Assembly (NCBI RefSeq): GCF_022682495.2
Contig: NC_071389.1
Location: 182,017,556-182,081,555 of the forward strand
DNA: 64,000 bases
Direction of reading: 5' to 3'
DNA from: Desmodus rotundus
Taxonomy: Eukaryota > Chordata > Mammalia > Chiroptera > Phyllostomidae
Within the stretch, counting starts at the first letter, position 1. Each line of letters begins with the position of its first letter. The notes under the pieces were generated by a model that did not search any database, was not told where the DNA came from, and saw only the letters and a list, made by a program, of their open reading frames with translations. Shown here piece after piece: positions 55,906-64,000 of the stretch. The position numbers and the translations under genes are program-made.

Positions 55906-58900
55906 GCAACTGATGTGTACTGGGCTTTGGAACTAAAAATCAGTTCTAAAAGTACTTGGGTTATGACATGTTTCTTACGTTTCCCTGTTCATGTGTATTC
56001 AGTAGTTAATTTTAATATTTCCTAATGATATTTTAAACAAAAACAATGTACCATTTTAAGAATTAGCCTTTTAAGTTATTCTGTGTTTATCTTTTTCTGT
56101 TTTTGTTGCAACTAGAAGAGCTGATGTCAAAGTGGGATCCCTGTGGTCCATCTAAGGCCTCATCCCCAACTTGGCAGAAAGTTCTGTCAGTTTGTCTAGG
56201 GATCATGGGTGTCATTAACAAACGGGCCACCGGGCTGCTGAGTTCTTACTTTAGTCTGTCCCCTCTCCACCTGAGTAAGATTCTGGAAATATCCTGTCAC
56301 CTTCCTGGAAAGCATCCTTGTCTCCTTAATACTTCATTCACAAACTACCTCTTAGAAGAGATTGCTTTCCAAATCGTCCAGTCTTCTCTTTTGTGTCATG
56401 AGTGCATTTTTCAAAGAGCGATATTTTCAGGAGGATACTGTTTTTTGAGACCCATAGCTCCCATGTACTGACATAGTTTATAGACATTTGGGAGAAACAT
56501 AGGGATAACTCAATTTATGTGGCTGCCCTAGAAAGAAAATTACATGATTAATCTAGATCACTTCAGAGTTAAGAAACACATGGGAATTCCTGCAACTTAG
56601 CACTTCAACTGAGTAAATTTTCATGACGCAGAGGGTTTTCCTTTCAATAATCTAAGGAAATTTATTTTTTATGCTGGAGAAAAACTTGTTTCTGCTTTAT
56701 ATGAACAGTAGAGATCCTTTGTACTATAAGTGATTCTGCCAGTTGCCATAACTAAGCTCTTAGGAACAATTCCTAAGAGTGGGTCTAGTTTACAACTTAG
56801 AAATAGTAAAACCATTTAGAGCTTACCTTCTTTTTAAAATTATTTAGTTTGGCAACTCTTTTTTTCCTTGGATTTAGAAGAAGTAATTAAGAGAAAACTT
56901 GGTAATCTCTCTTAATGTATAATCTTACACAGGAAGAATTTGACTTTAATAATTTTTAATTTTGTTATATTTTATTTTTTATTATACCATTTTGGGAAAA
57001 ATAGCTTCATAATATTTATCAATTTTATTCAGTGATCTCTAAAGTGATACTTTTTAATCTTGAAAGATTTATTTTAATCAAGAATTGCTAATCTTCCAGT
57101 CTGATCTCTTACTCACTAGTTGTTACTTAGTTCAATGAAAATTCTAGTCGCTGAATCATTATATAATGATTGAAACCTTAATTGAAGGTTTTTTTGGTGT
57201 GTGCAGTTTTCAGATTTTCTTATCTTTTAAAATATTTCCAACATAAAATATTATCTTTCCTGTGAAAATTCCTAGTTTTCTTTCATAGTAGTCTGTAGGT
57301 CAGCGTTCTGTTTTTTTATCGGGGGGCTATATTAAAATAAATTGGAGGTCTTATTTTTAAAATGCAGATGTAGAGGCCATCCTCCCAGTAATTCTTAGTC
57401 AGTCATTTTGGAATAAGACCTCGGTGATGTTATGTCCAGTAAAATCTAAGAACCTCTCTCTGTGTTGGACTTTATGCTTCTTGCCATGAATACCTTAAGA
57501 AATAAAATGGGCCAATGTAATATAAGTGGATATTCTTATTTGTTACTTTTCTAAGAATATTTCACTTTATCTTATCAGGCTTTTGACTAATTTTAATGCT
57601 GTCATCCCACCTCCAAAAGAAACCCTCTAGGGAAAATATTTTGTGGGAAAAATTTGTAATTATGCTTTCCAAATTTTACAGTGGTACTTTGACAGAATAA
57701 TTTCTTGTTAGGAGTAATATCCTGACAGCTTTTAATATGAACTTTTCCACTGTTTTAAACCTAGTACTTAATGTAAGAATGCATGAAAAAGCTATTTAGG
57801 TCAGTCTTGAAGACAGAATTTTTTGTCTATAGTTAGGAAAGTCATGGCAATAAATAATCTGGTAACAGTTATATCTTAAATTATCTTTTTTCTGCTTTCA
57901 TTAAAAGTACCTATCTGGCCTGTCTAGTGCCAGATTCTTGCTGGTCTTCGATTTGTGGTCCTCTGCTTATTTTCACAAGTTGTCTCTATTATCTGACTTA
58001 AGTCCTCATTAAATCTAATTGTACTTAACAGCATCTGAATATATTTCATTAGGAAATGATACATTGACTCATTTGATTTATGAAGTTACCGAGACAAGCA
58101 AATCAAGAGGAACACATTTAAGGCAACTCAGTAAGGAAATTTAAGAATATTGGTTTAAGGATTTAATGCAGAAGGAGAAGCCTAAGTTGAAATCACTTAA
58201 AAGATCCATCATTTAAAAGCTATGGGTGCAGCTGACTTAGTAACATCACAAGAAATTTTTCCAGCAAAACCCAAATCCTCCAGATTACTTAATGATGTTT
58301 GTGATATCTGACTTCTCAGAAATAGTTAAAAATAAAACCTTTGAGACCAAAAAACAAGATCTGGTTACAAATATGTTAGTAAAATTGGTCAAAAATAAAA
58401 AACTCGATTTTCTTACAAAGTAGTAATATTCTGATTCGCATAATAAAAGTGTTACAGCTTTTATTGTTAAAGCATAAAAAGAGTCAAGTTCTGATACATT
58501 TCACAGAACTGTAAATCAATAGAGTGCTAGTCAGACGGGATCCTAGAAGACATTTCACTCGATGACTTATACCCTATCAGTAATATAAAATATGAAATAT
58601 TTTGATAAATTATTAGAAATAACGTGGGAAGCAAAGTTCAATTGATTTGGTTTAGTCATAGTATACAGTTTCTATACCTAAACAGAATAAAGAAACAAGA
58701 CCTAAATACCATAAGACTTGGTATAGCTCAGCCAACTCAGCATGTGCGCTAACGTAGGTATCATGCCATGAATGACAACCAGACAAAGCATAAAGGTTGA
58801 TTTGTTCTCCCAGTTACATTTGTAAGAACATACCTGTGCAGTTCACCTCATTTTAGAAAATGAAGTGGCAAATATTTTAGTAGAAGCAAAACTAGGGGGA

Positions 58901-61900
58901 GATGCCCTAAGTATAGTTACAGTTGATTTATCTGTAATCATTGATGGATGACTTAACTGTATAAGTTAATTTTTCAGGTGACTGAGACAAATCCATTTTA
59001 TTATTAAATATTTTTGACAGTATAGTAGGAAATTTTCTAAAATGTACTTTCTACTTCACTTTTTCTAGAGTACTTAGGATATAATTATAACTTTTTTTTG
59101 GTCACCTTTAATAATACCAAGTCCTACCATGGGGTGATAATCAGAAATTCACCCTCCAGGGCTACTGACATCTATAATGCCCCTTTACTACATGATTCTG
59201 CATTGCTATGCTTTCTGAGTTTATGTCTGTTTTTCACGGGTTCTCTGTCTTTCCTTATAATAAGCTGTCACTTTTTGCTCTGTCTTGTGTGCCTGCCTCC
59301 TGCACTAGGCCCCTAATTTGCTGCTTCTAATCCGCTGTGGACTGAGAAACCAGATTGCCAAGCTTGCTAGAATTGTGTCTAAAATAAGAGTAAGTAGACT
59401 GAAAGAAAGCTAAGGGGCTTTTCTGTCCATAGAGTGCATGGACTTTGTGGACCCTGACTGTTCAGCATACTCTTGTTTGCCTCTTAGTTCTTACTAAGAA
59501 AGAACATTTGGTTGTGTATCTGATTGCCATATATCTGAAGTATTAATTCAGTTTCTATATATTGATGTTTCTAGGACTCTCCATCAATGAATTCAGCTAC
59601 AGAAGAAAATTTGACTATCTTTCTATGAATCATTGTGTATAGCTTAGGGAAATGTTAAACATTTTGTTCTTAATAGTTCCTAGTATAGTATACAGACTTA
59701 AAACCTACAGCACTGTAAATGTGTTTTCAACTCTGTTCACCACGATTTATATTCTAGAACTACTGGTTTGAGACTAAACATGCATGGCTAATTTAGTAAG
59801 AACTGGGTAACTGAATTTTGGGAGAATAAGTCATTCTAGATATTCCAGTTTGCTGTGGGGCTTAAACTAAGCATTGAAATTTTTTGGAATCAGTTTTGAA
59901 GGAAATCTTTTAAAAACTTAATATACATTGCTGTCTTCTTAAATGATATATGAAATATATTTTAATCTTTTTTATGCAAAAATGGTCATTATTAATGAGT
60001 TATTAATTATAATTGATAGACTAGGCATTGAGAGCTGTATGTTCTTTACTAAATGACTCCACTCTGCTGTGCTTTTTTCGTTTACATGTCTTTGCTTTTT
60101 AATAGCTCTAATTCCTCCAGTTTATGTTACTGCTTGCTTGAGTGTTCCTGTAGCAATAGCCTTTCTCCATCCTCACAATACTCCTCCTAGTCTGCTTTGG
60201 TCTTGAAAACAAGGTGACTGAGACTGCTAGAATAACGTATAAAGTAAGAGTAAATTCACTCAGTAAGGACCAAAAAAACGGGATTATACTTAAGCACATG
60301 GATCTTGTGACATCTATTACTTTAGTACACATTTCATTACTATCTTAAAAATAAATGAAGTTACTAGATTAGATACCTGCTCTCAAAATAGAAGAGCTTT
60401 CATTGTACAAAAGGAACCATTTGTTTTTATATGTTACCTTCTCTCTATTTCTGTCCTCTAATTTTTTGGTTCCTATGAAAACCAAAAACATTAGTCCACT
60501 CAAATTAGCATTTTCTACAGTACTTCCTCTTAAATTGGATATCACGTGCTGCTAAGAATTTTTTTGGCAAGGTAGTTTTTTATTGTTTTGATTTTGGTTT
60601 TAGAGAAGTATATCTTCATTTCCAAAACATGAAGTGGATTGAGCCCTGGAAAATAAGAAAACAATATCTTAATTTTCATTCAGTTAATTGTATGGTAAAA
60701 TCTTGCTAAAAGTTATCAGTGTTAGATATAACGATATGGACAGATATTTGGATTACCAAAGTCCTACTGCCATTCTATATTTTGCATGTTTAAATTATCA
60801 TTTAATATGTTAAGTAATCAAGCGTGATGATTTTACTCTCGTAAATGAAAAATAAACATGAAATTTGCATGTTACAATGTTTGTAAGTAAAATTTGAATC
60901 TGTCTAGAAGGGGATATTCTAGCATTTAACAACTTAGTTTTACCAACAGGCCGACTGTGTTTTAGTAATCATGTTAACATCAATACGTATTTTATGGGCA
61001 TGCCTCACAGTCAGCTTTCCATTATTCATGTTACTGGACAGGAATTATGATACAGTACTCATTTTTGAAGATAATCCAAAACAGTTCTTGAGCTGAGACT
61101 GCCATTATAGAAATGAGAGTCACAATGCCAAACTCGGGGTGCTGGTACAAGGAGAAAAATCTCTCTGTGAGTGTAGTTGTGGGATAATAGTGATTCAACT
61201 CATTGTAATTGCTGGAAACCAAAACAGGAGTGAATCCAGGATTCACATATACGGAAAATATGGATAAGGAGTTGATTTTATGGATATCCTAAAATGTGTG
61301 ATAAATTTAAATGCTTATTGTATTTTAATTTTAATGCTGTATTTAATGCTATATTTTAATATATTTTAACTGTCAGCAATTAGTTGGGTTTTTTTTCATT
61401 CCCATTTACTGAATTTCATTTGGCACACACCAAGCATCTTATTGCAATAGGACAGTATTTAACTTGTGTGTACTCCTGACTACACTTTAAAAGTGGGTCT
61501 ATGAAATGTCATTGTAGAAATAGATATTTCCTCTCATATTTGTATCATAAGAGTTTCTCAAAATAAGGGATAATATTACTATTTTGGACTTGAGATTTTT
61601 CACTTTTGTAGGATTTCCTAAAGGTTGGCTACCTAAAATTAGTTTATTTTATCATTGAACATTTTTTTCTAAAACTATCTTCTATAGCCTTTTCTTTTAT
61701 TATATCTTAAGAAATTACACACCCCTTTTCCCTCCCAAGTAAGTTCTTAAATTAACTCCATTTCTAAATCAAAGTATTTTCTGCACTTTTATTCCAGCAG
61801 CCTGTAGTACCTTCTGTTCATACTATGGCTTAAATAATGCTTACTCAGGCACAGTACTAGCATCTGGCAACATACAGAAAGCTCCAGAAATGTTACACCT

Positions 61901-61995
61901 ATTCCTTAAAGATTGCCGTATGGTCCTCGTACAGCCCTGGAGGTCCATATAAGTGAAAAGCCCAGAAGTCTGCCTGAGCTGAAAGCACTCCCAAG
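55906..61995. other. VEZT 3' flank up to MIR331
   Basis: AT-rich sequence with no supported protein gene. It contains a possible alternative VEZT exon from 56116, further poly(A)-like motifs, and two related old segments near 59330-59450 and 60210-60312. Parts may be long 3' UTR or primary miRNA transcript. Confidence 0.5.
57501..57506 (+). terminator. Candidate distal polyadenylation signal AATAAA
   Basis: AATAAA about 2.1 kb after the VEZT stop, in AT-rich, gene-free sequence. Downstream T-rich stretches are present. It is an alternative distal end for VEZT mRNA, supported only by the motif. Confidence 0.25.
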
Positions 61996-62089
61996 GAGGT
62001 TGGTTTTGTTTGGGTTTGTTCTAGGTATGGTCCCAGGGATCCCAGATCAAACCAGGCCCCTGGGCCTATCCTAGAACCAACCTAAACTC
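61996..62089 (+). ncRNA. MIR331: MIR331 microRNA precursor
   Basis: A 94-nt hairpin. The 5' arm at 62021-62042 starts CTAGGTATGGTCCCAGGGAT and is the miR-331-5p sequence. The 3' arm at 62056-62076 starts GCCCCTGGGCCTATCCTAGA and is miR-331-3p. The loop is short (CAGATCAAACCAG), and the outer stem pairs GGTTGGTTTTG-type sequence with CAACC. Both mature arms agree with the human miRNA as I recall it; only a few flanking stem bases differ. It lies about 6.6 kb downstream of the VEZT stop on the same strand, as in human, where miR-331 sits between VEZT and METAP2. It may be processed from VEZT read-through or from its own transcript; the sequence does not say. Confidence 0.96.
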
Positions 62090-64000
62090 GCGCATCATTC
62101 CTGGACCGGCAAGAGTGTGAAGACTGAAGATAACCTGAGGCTTACTAGACATCCTACGTTCACCAAGACTCACTTTGGTGTGTGTGCGCGCCTACATTTT
62201 AGCAAGAATTGTTTAGTTAATCCTTCTAAAATTAAAGAGGTGACAATGGATAACAAGATAAAGCCTTACCAGACATTGACATAGAAACTTATCGTAACAG
62301 AAATGTGATAGATATATGGTTATTATGAATTGCCAGTAAGGAGACCTATGCCTGTAGCTTTTATTACTGGATCTTTATTTTTAGGTGAAAGAACTTAGCC
62401 ACCAAAAAAACTCTCCCCCAAATTAATGATTTCTATTTTTGTTTTTCTTAAAGACTTTCTACTCAATAATATTATACCAGTCTCATTTAACTAATCGTTC
62501 CTAGTTTCTGAAACACATTGGTCTTTGCCCTCTGGCTCCAGTGCTAAGTAATTATAAACTCTTGTGTTTGGAGAGTCTTTTCCTTTTACTCTGTTATTGA
62601 ATCTACCGCGTTGCCTTGAGCTCGCTTTGTGAGGTTCAGATCTGGGGAGAACGTGAGCCTTGTTTGCCGACACACACCCCTTGCTGGGCTCCTTGTAGAC
62701 TACATTGTAGAATCTGCTGTGGTTGATGAAAACAAGCTAGGATGATAGAGTGGAAATGGGCTAATACCTCACATTTTACAAAAGTATTTTGTAAAATGAG
62801 ATTTTTAGTAAGTTTCTTGATTTTCACTCCCGGCTGCTTGCTCTGGATTTTTAAAATATTCTGACCTTGTTGATTCACTGAATGGTCTCACGTCAAAACT
62901 GTGACATTGCTATTGCCACATAAACGTTTTTGTTTGATTTGGAGGACCAGACTGCTGAACAGGGTTGAAAAGGCCCCAAATCCAAAGGTATTGTGATACA
63001 CATTGCCAATGTGTACTTTCGGTGATACTGGCGTTTCAGGAGATTCACAACCTGTTTGAAATAATTGCAGACTAATCAGGGAAGGAGGCAAAAACTGTGT
63101 TATTCCTCCAAGCCTTGTCACACCAGGAAAATTGGGTCAGTGGGTCATCCTTTAAAATAGGCCTGAGCTCATTCTGAACAACTCACCCCTGCAATTAGTT
63201 TTGTACTACATTCACGACAGAGATGCTTCATCCCATGAATTCTCCTGTTTTTACCTGGTAAACCTTATATATGTTCACTCTTCTCTCTCAGTGTTTTCCT
63301 GTTTGCATAAATCAAAACACTATATATGTGACTATGTGTACATTTTTGATAAAACAGTAGACTGGATCTAATCATCTTTGGATTTTGATTCCCTTTAAAG
63401 CCAAGTGATTTAATTTCTCGTTCGTTTTTCTCTAATGAACTACATAGAATTGCATAGATGAGCCTTATATACGGGTTCTTTGAGAATTTATGACATTTTG
63501 TATTCACCCAAATGTGGAAATGTTCTAACACCAGTAATCTCGTGTCGATGCACCAATCCGTGGGCATAGTTCACCGTGTTTCCCGACGCAGCCAGAGATG
63601 CCTGAACCCACCCCATGTTTCTGTACACTAAATGTCTTCAGTGTGTGTGGGGGGGGAGCTTTGCACTCTCCTTTAACATTGTTAAATGTGAACACGTAAT
63701 AGGAATTTGTGAACTGTTTTACAGAGTTCAGGCTTGTTTACAAAGTAAGTTTCTAAAGTCTACCTTCAATTCAGATACTTTTGGAGTGTAAAGTTGTATT
63801 TTTTAAATATCATTTGAGAATATTCTTTCAGAGATATTTTAATTTTTACTTTTTGACTACTTACATTTTGTATAGAACTACATTACTTACCCTACCTGAC
63901 AACTTGAGTTTATAACATTTTTTTTAACACAGCACTTTCTTTGATGGCTTTGTGTGTTTTATTATATTGAATTTTTGTCAACTGTTGTAAAGGATTTTAT
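62090..64000. other. Flank downstream of MIR331
   Basis: No gene or repeat I can name. There is a run of eight G near 63647-63656 and a short match to the primate mir-3685 5' arm region near 63874-63915. METAP2 would be expected further downstream by human gene order. Confidence 0.45.

Noticed and set aside
56103..56471. 122-codon open frame after the VEZT stop
   Set aside because: Its frame does not fit splicing from the exon 12 donor. The frame that fits ends after 13 residues, so this one is more likely UTR.
1..64000. CRISPR arrays, rRNA, operons or phage-like genes
   Set aside because: None seen. The window is an intron-rich vertebrate locus, and its short direct repeats are microsatellites or transposon ends.

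Overview
This is a mammalian nuclear window, most likely from a bat. It carries tRNA-derived SINEs of the bat Ves type (both strands), L1 3' ends typical of bat genomes, many old MIR/L2 relics, and several non-autonomous DNA transposons, one of them apparently young. The sequence is AT-rich, has no CpG island, and holds no operons or prokaryote-like genes. The species cannot be fixed from this sequence alone.

The one protein-coding gene I can support is VEZT (vezatin, the adherens-junction transmembrane protein), on the + strand. Eleven coding exons lie at 23870-55395. Every junction keeps the reading frame, and together they encode 768 residues plus the stop. The known mammalian protein begins with about 12 more residues, and that first exon and the promoter were not found here. 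They should lie upstream of base 1, so 1-23869 is the 3' part of intron 1.

Layout: 1-23869 is intron 1, with nested L1s, hAT and mariner MITEs, an RPL23A retropseudogene, an old LTR and Ves SINEs. 23870-36328 holds exons 2-5, including the membrane segments. 39027-42289 holds exons 6 and 7, separated by an AT-AC minor-spliceosome (U12-type) intron. 44525-51641 holds exons 8-11, which encode the coiled coil and cytoplasmic tail. A 607-bp element with 194-bp inverted arms, about 98% identical, sits in intron 8. 54881-55395 is exon 12 with the stop codon, followed by a 3' UTR with an AATAAA at 55884. 61996-62089 is the microRNA gene MIR331, whose two mature arms match the known sequences as I recall them. 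VEZT followed by MIR331 matches the human 12q22 gene order.

Points worth a second look: the AT-AC intron; the young palindromic element; a possible alternative last exon in intron 11 whose stop codon overlaps a poly(A) signal; an exon 12 stop codon embedded in a consensus splice donor, with a strong acceptor 720 bases downstream; and a 55-codon open extension of exon 9. I found no wholly new multi-gene system.
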